A DNA stretch of 64,000 bases from CAZIAK01 sp964537035 (GTDB lineage: Bacteria; Planctomycetota; B15-G4), in assembly GCA_964537035.1 (NCBI GenBank), contig CAZIAK010000025.1, positions 11,546 through 75,545 on the forward strand, in the 5' to 3' direction. Numbering within the stretch: position 1 is the stretch's first letter; each line of letters begins with the position of its first letter. The translations under genes and the position numbers were made by a program. Positions 24,236 through 33,336 of this stretch are shown here, piece after piece. Below the pieces are notes generated by a model. The model had not been told where the DNA came from. It ran no database searches and saw nothing but the letters and a program-made list of their open reading frames with translations.

Positions 24236-26824
24236 GTGGCAGACTCCCAGGCAGCCTCTGCGCCCGAGTTGCACCAGCCGGTCTATGCCAGGGTGGCGCC
24301 GCCGATCCCCGTGCCGGGCCTGTTCACCTATCTCGTGCCAGCGCGATTGGTGGGCAAGGTGGTGGCTGGGGTGCGGGTCTCCGTGCCCTTCGGCGGAAGA
24401 CGGCTCACGGCCATGGTGGTCGAGGTGGGCGATCTGCCGCCGCCCCCCGGGGTGTCCGCTCGGCCTCTGCTGGCCATGCTTGAGAACGCGCCCCTGGTGG
24501 GTGCGGACATCCTGGCCCTGGGGCAGTGGGTGAGCCAGGCCACGGGCTGCTCGGTGGGAGAGGCCCTCGACGCCTGCCTGCCCCGGGCCGTGAAGCGTGG
24601 GCACGCGGGGCGGAAGGTCGAAGAGGTGCGCCTGGCCGTGGAGCAGAGCGCTGTCTCCAAGGTGGTGGGGGAGCTGCAGGAGAAGCACGACAAGCAGGCT
24701 CGCGCCCTGCGCATTCTCGCCGACCGTGGCGGGAGGATGCCCACCCGCGAGCTGATGAACATGGCCCACGTGAGCCGCTCGCCGGTGGCCTCATTGGCCA
24801 AGGCCGGCCACGTCACTCTGCAGAAAGTGGTGCAGAGCAACGACCCCTTGCTCGGGGCAAGAGTTGAGCGCACGGAGCCACTCACCCTGACCGTCGATCA
24901 GGCAGCCGTGCGCGACCGTATCGTTTCAGTGAGTGATCAACACCCGGTCGACGGGCACACGTTCTTGCTCTACGGCGTGACGGGCAGCGGAAAGACCGAG
25001 GTCTACCTGCAGGTGCTCGATCATGTGGTGGCCTCGGGTCGCCAGGGCATCGTGCTGGTCCCGGAGATCAGTTTGACGCCTCAGACCGTGCGGCGCTTCA
25101 GGGAGCGCTTCGATCGGGTGGCGGTGCTGCACAGCCACCTGACCGATGCCGAGCGCAATGATCAGTGGCGGCGCATCCGGCGGGGCGAGGCCGACGTGGT
25201 CATCGGTGCTCGCTCGGCGGTCTTTGCGCCCGTGCCCGACCTGGGGCTGGTGATTCTCGACGAAGAGCACGAGACCTCCTTCAAGCAGCAGAACGTGCCC
25301 CGCTATCACGCCCGAGAAGTGGCGGTGGAGCGCACGCGGCTGACCCGGGGCATCACCCTGCTGGGCACGGCCACGCCTTCGCTCGAAGCCTGGCACCGCG
25401 CGACCACGGGTCTCTACGAGCGCCTCGATCTGCCCGACCGTGTGGCGGGGGGGCGCACGCCCGAGGTGGTCATGGTCGACCTGACCTTGGAGCAGCGGCG
25501 CAAGAACTACAGCTACCTGTCTGACCCGTTGGTCGCCGCCATGGAGGACGCCTTCGTTCGTCATGGCCAGGTGATCTTGTTCTTGAACCGCCGGGGCTGG
25601 GCCACGGTGCTGCTCTGTCGCACCTGTCGGGCGGGGCTCAAGTGCCCTGACTGCGATATCTCGATGACGTTGCACCGGCGCATCGAGCGGGTCATGTGCC
25701 ATTACTGCGGCCACGAGCAGGAGCCGCCCACCGTGTGCCCGGTGTGCCGCTCCCGTCTGTCGCCCCTTGGCTTCGGCACGGAGAAGGTCGAGGACGAGGT
25801 GCGCCGCGCCTTCCCCGGCGTGTCCGTGGCCCGCATGGACAGCGACACCATGTCTGGGCGAGGGGCCCACGGCGAGGTGCTCGAGGCGTTCGGCAGGGGC
25901 GACCTGAACGTGCTGGTGGGGACGCAGATGATCGCCAAGGGGCTCGACTTCCCCAACGCCCTGGTGGTGGGCGTGATCTGCGCCGACTCGGCCTTGTTCT
26001 TGCCCGACTATCGCGCCGCCGAGCGGACCTTTCAGCTGCTGGCCCAGGTCACCGGGCGCACGGGCAGGGGCCCCAAGGGTGGGCGAGTGGTGGTGCAGGC
26101 CTACGACACGAGACACCCGTCGATTCGCGCGGGGATGGTGCAAGACTATGAAGCCTTCGCCAGGGTCGAGTTGCCCGAGCGAGAGGCCCTGGGATACCCG
26201 CCCTACGGTCGTCTGGTGCGCATCGTGGTGCAGGGCGAAGACTTCGCCGCGGTGCGCGAGCGCATCGTCGAGGTGGGCGCGTTGCTGCAGAGCGACGACA
26301 AGCCAGATGGAGAAGAGCAGAAGAGTGCCAGCAAGAAGGCTGAGCCGTCGCAGCCGGTCAAGTCGCCCCGGCCCCGGGACGAGTCACCCGGGCTGTTCGA
26401 CGGCTTGCACACGCCAGCGGCAGATCCAGCCACCGTGGGCGGCGAGTCGGCTGGCAGCAGAGGCGAGTTTGGTGATCGTGACGACGATCTGGCTGCGAGC
26501 AGAGGCGCGTCGGCCGAGCAGGGCCATGGGTCGGCGAGGGACGGTGCAGAGGCCTCTGTCCAGGCCGGCGTCGGCTCAGCGCCTCTGGCTTCAGAGCCGC
26601 CCGCGCCGTCCATGACCAAGCTGAACGCTTCGGGCGAGTTGATGCTGCTGGGGCCTGCCCCCGCGCCCATCCCCCGGATCAACCGTCAGCATCGCATGCA
26701 CATGGTGGCCAAGTGCCTCACCGACGCAGCAGTCGACGCGGTGCTCAAGCGCCTGGCCGGGCACACGGCCCCGGCGAAGGGCGTGCGCGTGCTGGTCGAC
26801 GCCGACCCCGTAGGCATGTTGTAG
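24236..26824 (+). CDS. priA: Primosomal protein N' (replication restart helicase PriA)
   Basis: 862 residues from GTG 24236; longer than the usual roughly 730. The N-terminal 3'-DNA-binding domain includes YARVAPPIPVPGLFTYLVP. The helicase has Walker A GVTGSGKTEVY (247-257), LVPEISLTPQ, DEEH (342-345) and GTATPSLEAW. Two zinc-binding pairs lie in CRTCRAGLKCPDC and CHYCGHE...CPVCRS, and motifs V/VI in GTQMIAKGLDFPN and QVTGRTGR. The C-terminal domain is split by about 120 residues of Ser/Gly/Glu-rich low-complexity sequence (around residues 690-800) before LMLLGPAPAPIPRINRQHR. PriA reloads DnaB at stalled forks. The insertion is intact in frame, so a species-specific linker is likely. No good Shine-Dalgarno; probably coupled to the MazG-like gene. 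Confidence 0.95.
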   Translation: MADSQAASAPELHQPVYARVAPPIPVPGLFTYLVPARLVGKVVAGVRVSVPFGGRRLTAMVVEVGDLPPPPGVSARPLLAMLENAPLVGADILALGQWVSQATGCSVGEALDACLPRAVKRGHAGRKVEEVRLAVEQSAVSKVVGELQEKHDKQARALRILADRGGRMPTRELMNMAHVSRSPVASLAKAGHVTLQKVVQSNDPLLGARVERTEPLTLTVDQAAVRDRIVSVSDQHPVDGHTFLLYGVTGSGKTEVYLQVLDHVVASGRQGIVLVPEISLTPQTVRRFRERFDRVAVLHSHLTDAERNDQWRRIRRGEADVVIGARSAVFAPVPDLGLVILDEEHETSFKQQNVPRYHAREVAVERTRLTRGITLLGTATPSLEAWHRATTGLYERLDLPDRVAGGRTPEVVMVDLTLEQRRKNYSYLSDPLVAAMEDAFVRHGQVILFLNRRGWATVLLCRTCRAGLKCPDCDISMTLHRRIERVMCHYCGHEQEPPTVCPVCRSRLSPLGFGTEKVEDEVRRAFPGVSVARMDSDTMSGRGAHGEVLEAFGRGDLNVLVGTQMIAKGLDFPNALVVGVICADSALFLPDYRAAERTFQLLAQVTGRTGRGPKGGRVVVQAYDTRHPSIRAGMVQDYEAFARVELPEREALGYPPYGRLVRIVVQGEDFAAVRERIVEVGALLQSDDKPDGEEQKSASKKAEPSQPVKSPRPRDESPGLFDGLHTPAADPATVGGESAGSRGEFGDRDDDLAASRGASAEQGHGSARDGAEASVQAGVGSAPLASEPPAPSMTKLNASGELMLLGPAPAPIPRINRQHRMHMVAKCLTDAAVDAVLKRLAGHTAPAKGVRVLVDADPVGML

Positions 26825-26890
26825 GGCGCTGGCGGCGCGCCCGAGCCCTCGGGGCAAGGCCTCGGTTCGAAGCCGAGGGCCGGGGCCAGC

Positions 26891-27073
26891 TCAGCTCTGG
26901 GGTTCGGCCACCAGCCAGCGGTCAAACCAGTCGGTCATCTCTGCCGGGGTGTGCAGCGCTGACTCGCGGGCTCGATGGCCGTGGCTCTCTTCGGGGAGCA
27001 TCACCAGCCTGACCGTGCCGCCGTGCCCCTTGACGGCGTGTTCCATGCGATCGAACAACGTTTCGTGTTCGGG
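26891..27073 (-). pseudogene. C-terminal remnant of a prolyl-oligopeptidase-family (S9) peptidase
   Basis: The last 60 codons before a TGA at 26891-26893 read PEHETLFDRMEHAVKG, VRLVMLPEESHGHRARES and LHTPAEMTDWFDRWL. This matches the closing helix-strand-helix of S9 alpha/beta-hydrolase peptidases, including the catalytic His in ESHGHRA. Upstream the frame loses similarity at once. The propeller, catalytic Ser and catalytic Asp are absent, so only about a tenth of the gene remains. It sits in a 300-base gap between priA and the next minus-strand gene. Probably left by deletion. Confidence 0.6.
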
Positions 27074-27129
27074 CCAGCACGCCTGGACACCCTGGAAGAC
27101 TCTCGCCGACCCTTCTCGGGGCAGGCTGC

Positions 27130-27765
27130 TCACCCCCGCAGCACTCCCCAGGTGAACACGAGGTATCCCAAGGCCATGACCATGGCCAGCACGCTGACCC
27201 GGCAAAACGCCCGGTCTTTGTTCCACTTGGCCAGCTCGCCGTAGTCGCTGTAGGCGGCGATGCCCGCTGAGACGAGCAGAGCGCTGAGCCCGTAGTGAAA
27301 CATGGCGAGGAAGCCGATGCTGGCGCCGCTCACGCCCCAGCTGGCGCAGGTCCCCGCGAGAAACGCTGCGCTGGCCGGGTCGTTGAACGAGAAGGTGAAC
27401 GTGCCCCAGACGACGGTGGCGGCGAAGCAGTAGAAGCCGAGGGCGATGCCGGTGCGGGCGGCGGAGCGCGCGTTGGGCTCGCTGCGCAGGGTGGTCGACA
27501 CATTGATCACGCAGAGCAGGCCCAGGATGTCGGCGGCCATGAGCGCGGTGAGCTCGGGCCGGGGCACTTCGGCGTTGCGGGCCATGAGCCAGATGTTCAG
27601 CACGGTGCAGCCGAGCACGATCATCAGGCAGACCAGGGTGCGGCGCTGAAACACCGGGATCGGGTGCGTCCGTCCGGCGGGGCCTGTGCGGTGGCTGTTG
27701 CGCACGGTCTGAAAGGCGATGCCAAACAAGCCGGTGTAGCAGATCGCCAGGGAGATCAGGGCCAT
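27130..27765 (-). CDS. Multi-pass membrane protein of unknown function
   Basis: 211 residues from ATG 27765, the first Met of the hydrophobic reading; the longer upstream frame is an Arg/Ser/Pro-rich shadow of the sulfatase-like gene. About five or six membrane helices: MALISLAICYTGLFGIAFQ, TLVCLMIVLGCTVLNIWLM, LMAADILGLLCVINV, IALGFYCFAATVVWGTFTF, IGFLAMFHYGLSALLVSAG and VLAMVMALGYLVFTWGVL. No family recognised. It lies 49 nt after the sulfatase-like lipoprotein gene in the same direction, so the two probably share a transcript. Confidence 0.7.
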   Translation of the reverse strand: MALISLAICYTGLFGIAFQTVRNSHRTGPAGRTHPIPVFQRRTLVCLMIVLGCTVLNIWLMARNAEVPRPELTALMAADILGLLCVINVSTTLRSEPNARSAARTGIALGFYCFAATVVWGTFTFSFNDPASAAFLAGTCASWGVSGASIGFLAMFHYGLSALLVSAGIAAYSDYGELAKWNKDRAFCRVSVLAMVMALGYLVFTWGVLRG

Positions 27766-27814
27766 GGGGAGGTGTGTCCGGAGGTGTGCGTCGTGGTGTG
27801 GTGGCTGCGATTTT

Positions 27815-29649
27815 CTACTTGATGTAACCCCACTGACGCATCTGCTCCAGCAGCTCGGGGTCGGCGTCTTGCAGGGGCTCTGTTTCGGACCAGGCCAGGC
27901 TGTCCCGCCGCGCGGCCATGCGGCCTTCGAGCAGATCGAGCAGCTCAAGCCCCTTCGCATGGTCGGGGTGGTCGCGAGGCAGGGGAGACATCTCACCGGG
28001 GTCGGTGGCCCGATCAAAGACCATGGCCGACACGGCGCCCTCAGGTGTGGTCTTGCGGATGACCGTGAGCTCATCGGTGCGCAACGACAGCACCAGGTCG
28101 CCGTCTTCTTCGAGGATCGGCTTGAGGATCGCCCGCGACAGCAGGGGCCGTGGGCGCGGGCCGCTGCCGCCGGTGAGCAAGCCCGCCCAGGAGACGCCGT
28201 CTGCGTCGGGCAGACCCGGCACACCGGCCAGGCCTAGCACCGTCGCCGGAATATCGGTCTGACTCACCCCGTGGGCGACGCGCTGACCGGCGGCCACCCC
28301 CGCAGGCCATTTCACGAGAAACGGAATGTTCACCAGCTCGTCGTACAGACCGTAGTGATGTTCTTTTCCATTGTGTTCGAAGAAACCTTCGCCGTGATCA
28401 GCTGTGATCACGACGATGGTGTTCTCGTCGAGCTGCAGCTGCTCCAGCCGATCAAGAACCTGGCCGATGTGCTGGTCGACCCAGCTGATCTCGCCGTCGT
28501 AGAGGGAGCGCACCCAGGCCAGGTCGGCGGAGGCCATGCGTCGGTGCACGCGCTTGTTGCGCGGGTAGTCCTCTGCGGTCAGGGTGCCCGAGTACTCGGG
28601 GTCGTGGAGGCGGTCAAAGGGCGCCGGGGGGATGTAGTCGCTGTGCACGTCGTTGTAGTGCAAGAACAGCAAGAAGGGCCGGGTGTCGCCCTGGTCAGCC
28701 AGGTCGCTGCGCTCGTCCAGATACTCCAGGGCCCGATCGGTGATGGGCTCGGCGCTCTGCTCGACGAAGTAGTCCTTGGCTCGTGGGCCCGGATCGGGCT
28801 GCCAGCTGCGGGTGATGGCTCCCTTGGGCGTGCCCTTCTTCTCGAACTGGCCGCGCATCTGGTCGGGGGTGGGGGCCATGGTCCACTGCTCGAAGCCTCG
28901 GGCGAAACCGAAGCGCTCGGCCACGAACGGGTTGCTGAACCAGCCCGCGGTGTCGTAGCCGGCGGCAGCGAAGGCCTCTCCCAGGGTGGCCCGCTCCGGG
29001 TCTAGCACGTCGTTGTGCTCCTCGACGCCGTGGACCACGGGGTGCAGGCCGGTGAGCAGGGTTGTGTGGGTGGGCAGGGTCCAGTTGGAGACGGCGATGC
29101 AGCGCTCGAAGAGGGCGCCCTGGTCGGCCAGGCGGCGCAGGTTCGGGGCGGTGGGCTGCTCGTACCCGTAGGCCTCGAGGTGATCGGCCCGCAGGGTGTC
29201 GATGGAGATCAGCAGCACGTTGGGCGGGCTCGTCGGGGGCTGGGCAGCCGCTGGGTCCGGGGCCCCTGGCTCATCGGCGCAGCTGACCAGGCAGAGAGCG
29301 ATCGCCCCGGCCCGGGCGGCTCCACCCAGCGCGGCTCGTAGGGCGCCTCGGANNNNNNNNNNNNNNNNNNNNNNNNNNNNNNNNNNNNNNNNNNNNNNNN
29401 NNNNNNNNNNNNNNNNNNNNNNNNNNNNNNNNNNNNNNNNNNNNNNNNNNNNGCGATCGCCCCGGCCCGGGCGGCTCCACCCAGCGCGGCTCGTAGGGCG
29501 CCTCGGATCGATCTGGGGAGTGACCTGGGGATCGACCTGGGGATCGACCTGGGGATCGACCTGGGGATCGATCTGGGGAGCGACCCGGGGAGAGCCCCGG
29601 TGGGCGACCTGGTGGGCGACCTGGTGGGCTGCCGTTCCGGGCAGATCAT
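27815..29649 (-). CDS. Sulfatase-like lipoprotein with repeat-encoded signal-peptide extension
   Basis: Joining 29649-29453 to 29297-27815 (dropping the N run and one 55-bp copy) gives an intact 559-residue protein. ATG 29649 is the only usual start before the lipobox (ALCLVSC). The N-region is a 50-residue Arg/Pro/Ser stretch of PRSI-type tetrapeptides encoded by 12-bp repeats. The mature part has the sulfatase fold: LLISIDTLRADHLEAYGY, SNWTLPTHTTLLTGLHP, LFLHYNDVHSDY, DGEISWVDQHIG and ITADHGEGF. The active-site helix has T-L-P-T-H where formylglycine sulfatases have C-x-P-x-R, so sulfatase activity is doubtful. Related in layout to the lipoprotein at 10.4 kb. A minus-strand membrane protein follows. 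Confidence 0.85.
29298..29507. other. Scaffolding artefact: 100 N flanked by identical 55-bp ends
   Basis: Bases 29298-29352 and 29453-29507 are identical over 55 bp around exactly 100 N (29353-29452). Collapsing them restores the lipoprotein signal of the sulfatase-like gene. The break lies next to a 12-bp tandem repeat, so the true repeat number may differ from that shown. Confidence 0.93.
29506..29625 (-). repeat. Ten tandem 12-bp units coding PRSI-like tetrapeptides
   Basis: Units of 12 bp run without spacing from 29506 to 29625. The central four to six are nearly identical on the plus strand (GATCGACCTGGG and GATCGATCTGGG); the outer ones diverge (GAGTGACCTGGG, GGGCGACCTGGT). On the minus strand each unit encodes four residues, mostly P-R-S-I, in the N-region of the sulfatase-like lipoprotein. 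Copy-number change keeps the reading frame. Confidence 0.9.
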
Positions 29650-29811
29650 GGTGTCTTGGGAGCCGATCGGCTGTCCTCCGGGCGCGGGGGGCACAGTCTA
29701 CAACGGGCTCGGCGGCGGCGGACGGGGTGACCGTCTGGCCCGGAGCCCCGACCTTCGGGCCGTCCACGACGTCCTCCAACTGGGGGGATGCCGGGGCGGC
29801 CCCCAAAGCCA

Positions 29812-29817
29812 TACAAT
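29812..29817 (+). promoter_or_regulatory. Candidate -10 element for the cystathionine beta-synthase gene
   Basis: TACAAT, five of six matches to TATAAT, would start transcription near 29824, 43 nt before the GTG. No convincing -35 is seen at the right distance. Confidence 0.3.
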
Positions 29818-29866
29818 CCCCGATCGGTCCGCTTGCCGAAACGCGGCGCGGTTTGGAGACACCCAG

Positions 29867-31252
<1,386 letters not shown>

Positions 31253-31260
31253 GGCGGCTG

Positions 31261-32340
31261 GTGAGCGGTCTTCTCTCCAAGTCACCGCCGAGCCCCTGGG
31301 CTGCCCTGACCCTGGCCCTGTGGCTGGCGGTTCCGGGCTGCGGTCTGACCCAGCCGAGGCCCGCTGACCAGGGCCCGCGCCCTGCCTTCTCTGCGGTTGT
31401 CGATGACCCGGCGGCGGCCATGTCCACGGCCGTGGTCACGCCCACTGTGTCCATCGATGGTCGGGAGTACGCGTCGCTGGTCGCGGCGGTCCTCGCGGCT
31501 TCAGATGGCGATATCCTGAAGCTGGAGCCCGGTCTGCACGGAGGCCCGGTCGAGTTTCGTTCGTCGCTGACCCTCGAGCCTTCGGCCAGCCTGGGGGCGG
31601 TCACGATCCACAGCCGTTCGCCCACCTGCGTGAGCGTTCGGGGTGACGTCAAGGTGGTCATGCGGGGCCTGACCCTGAGGGCCGACGGCAGCCACGGAGA
31701 CAGCCGAGAGGCCGCGGTGACGGTGGCCGGGGGCGAGTTGTCCCTTGAGTACTGCCACGTCGGGGCCCGGGCCAACGGCGCCGTGCAGGTGCTGGAGGGC
31801 ACCCTGCGCATGGAGCAGTGCTCCGTTCTGGTCGAGCAGTGGCAGACGGCGATCCTGGTGGGCGAAGACTCCGAGTCTTGGCTCAGCGACTGCCGCGTCG
31901 AGAATCGCGCCGTGCCGGGGACGGGTGTCGAGGTCTGGGAGTCCAGCTCGCACATCATCGGTGGGCGCTTCGCTGCCTCAGGTGCAGCGGTGGTGGCTGG
32001 CGAAGGGGGCCAGGTCATGGTTGACGAAGCGCTGCTCATCAACGGCGGCGTGGTCGCCCTGCAGAACGGCTCGCTGGCCCTGGACGACTGCGACCTGGTG
32101 GGTTCGGTGAGGGCTGCGGTGCGCAGTTTCGGCCTGGTGACCTTGGCCCACAGCCGCCTGCAGCAGCACGACCTGGGCCTGATCGTCTCCGGACCTGACG
32201 CCAGGCTCACGGTGATCGACTGCCACTGGATCGACGTCGACGAGGTGGTGGCCTTCGAAGACACGGCCACCGAGGAGCAGCTGTTCATGGACGAGCTGGT
32301 CCCGCCCACCAGCACCGGCCAGCTGCCCTCGGGGACTTGA
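31261..32340 (+). CDS. Lipoprotein with right-handed beta-helix repeats
   Basis: 359 residues from GTG 31261 (GAGG six bases upstream). The signal peptide ends in a lipobox, LAVPGC. After a linker, IDGREYASLVAAVLAASDGDILKLEPG is the usual entry to pectate-lyase-like beta helices. About ten short rungs follow with a V/L-x-x-C/S-x-V/I pattern (LSLEYCHVGARANGAVQV, LRMEQCSVLVEQWQTAILV, LALDDCDLVGSVRAAV, LTVIDCHWIDVDEVV). No catalytic residues of polysaccharide lyases are recognisable, so binding or structural roles are as likely. It starts 8 nt after the synthase gene, so it is probably cotranscribed, and is followed by the FkbM gene after 13 nt. Confidence 0.8.
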   Translation: MSGLLSKSPPSPWAALTLALWLAVPGCGLTQPRPADQGPRPAFSAVVDDPAAAMSTAVVTPTVSIDGREYASLVAAVLAASDGDILKLEPGLHGGPVEFRSSLTLEPSASLGAVTIHSRSPTCVSVRGDVKVVMRGLTLRADGSHGDSREAAVTVAGGELSLEYCHVGARANGAVQVLEGTLRMEQCSVLVEQWQTAILVGEDSESWLSDCRVENRAVPGTGVEVWESSSHIIGGRFAASGAAVVAGEGGQVMVDEALLINGGVVALQNGSLALDDCDLVGSVRAAVRSFGLVTLAHSRLQQHDLGLIVSGPDARLTVIDCHWIDVDEVVAFEDTATEEQLFMDELVPPTSTGQLPSGT

Positions 32341-32353
32341 TAGGATCCTGAGC

Positions 32354-33310
32354 TTGGACATCCCGAAACTCAGCTTCTCGCGGGTCTCCCGTGTGGCTCG
32401 CCGAGCCTTGGTGGCCTGGCTCAAGGGCGATCGCGAGGCCCTCCTGGCGCAACGCCTCGAGCTTGGTCTGCTCGCGGTCGACGGCGTGGCGGACACGATC
32501 AGCTTTCGCCGGGGTGACATCGAGTGGACGACCCACGCCGTACGCGAGTCGATCACCCACAGCCTGTTCTGCACCGGCGATTTTCACCCCTCCATGCGCC
32601 ACGTGCTGATCTCCTGGATGAGATCCCAAGGGCGTCTGGCCGCCGACAAGACCCACATGATCGAGATCGGCGCCAACATCGGCGCGCCGACCCTGCTGCT
32701 CGCCCGAGAGACGGGCCTGAAGGTGTTGGCGCTCGAGCCCCTGCCGGACAACTTCGAGCTGCTGGAACGCAACGTGCAGCGCAACGGCCTGGCCGATCAG
32801 GTGACCTGTCTGCGCGCGGCGGTGAGCTCGGAGGCGGGCACGCTCTCCATGGTGCGACACCCCAAGTCGGGGCGCTCCGAGGTGCTGGAGGCAGGGCAGG
32901 CCCAGGGCTTCGGCGACCTCGTCGAAGGGTGCCGAGTGGTGGACAGCGTGCCCTGTGTGCCCCTGGACGACGTGCTCACCCAGCAGCAGCTCGATCCGAA
33001 CAAGGTGTCCTTCGTCTGGAGTGACGTGCAGGGCTTCGAGGGCCACGTGATCGCCTCGGGCAGCAGGCTCTGGAGCGCGGGCGTGCCCCTGTTCGCCGAG
33101 CTGTGGATCCCTGGCCTCGAGGCCCATGGTGGCTTCGACAACTTCCTCAAGGCGGCCAGCAAGCACTTCGGCAGCTACCTGCTGAGCGGGCAGCTGTTGG
33201 CTGATGGTGCCGACGCAGAGCCCCGTGACATCGAGACCCTCGGGGCCGCCATGTCGGCCGTGCAGGGACATACGGACGGCGTGTTGATCCCGCGCGATAG
33301 CGGGCGGTGA
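32354..33310 (+). CDS. FkbM-family methyltransferase
   Basis: 318 residues from TTG 32354, supported by AGGA 8 nt upstream. The SAM-binding Rossmann core starts at HMIEIGANIGAPTLLLARE (motif I, with E-x-G-x-N-x-G), continues with VLALEPLPDNFELLERNVQ (acidic motif II and the FkbM-type EPxPxNF), and LRAAVSSEAGTLSM. The segment VPLDDVL, then FVWSDVQGFEGHVIASG, matches the FkbM D-x-(Q/E)-G-x-E block. The family O-methylates sugars or polyketide hydroxyls. The substrate is not evident; flanking lipoprotein genes suggest a surface glycan or secreted product. Confidence 0.85.
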   Translation: MDIPKLSFSRVSRVARRALVAWLKGDREALLAQRLELGLLAVDGVADTISFRRGDIEWTTHAVRESITHSLFCTGDFHPSMRHVLISWMRSQGRLAADKTHMIEIGANIGAPTLLLARETGLKVLALEPLPDNFELLERNVQRNGLADQVTCLRAAVSSEAGTLSMVRHPKSGRSEVLEAGQAQGFGDLVEGCRVVDSVPCVPLDDVLTQQQLDPNKVSFVWSDVQGFEGHVIASGSRLWSAGVPLFAELWIPGLEAHGGFDNFLKAASKHFGSYLLSGQLLADGADAEPRDIETLGAAMSAVQGHTDGVLIPRDSGR

Positions 33311-33336
33311 TCGGTTTTGGCTGGAGCAGGGCGGCG

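Noticed and set aside
27766..28224. N-terminal extension of the membrane protein at 27130
   Set aside because: This part is antisense-independent shadow of the sulfatase-like gene on the same strand, rich in Arg/Ser/Cys; hydrophobic sequence starts at 27765.
29506..29625. Regular short repeats considered as a CRISPR array
   Set aside because: Units are 12 bp with no spacers, and they code in frame for PRSI tetrapeptides.
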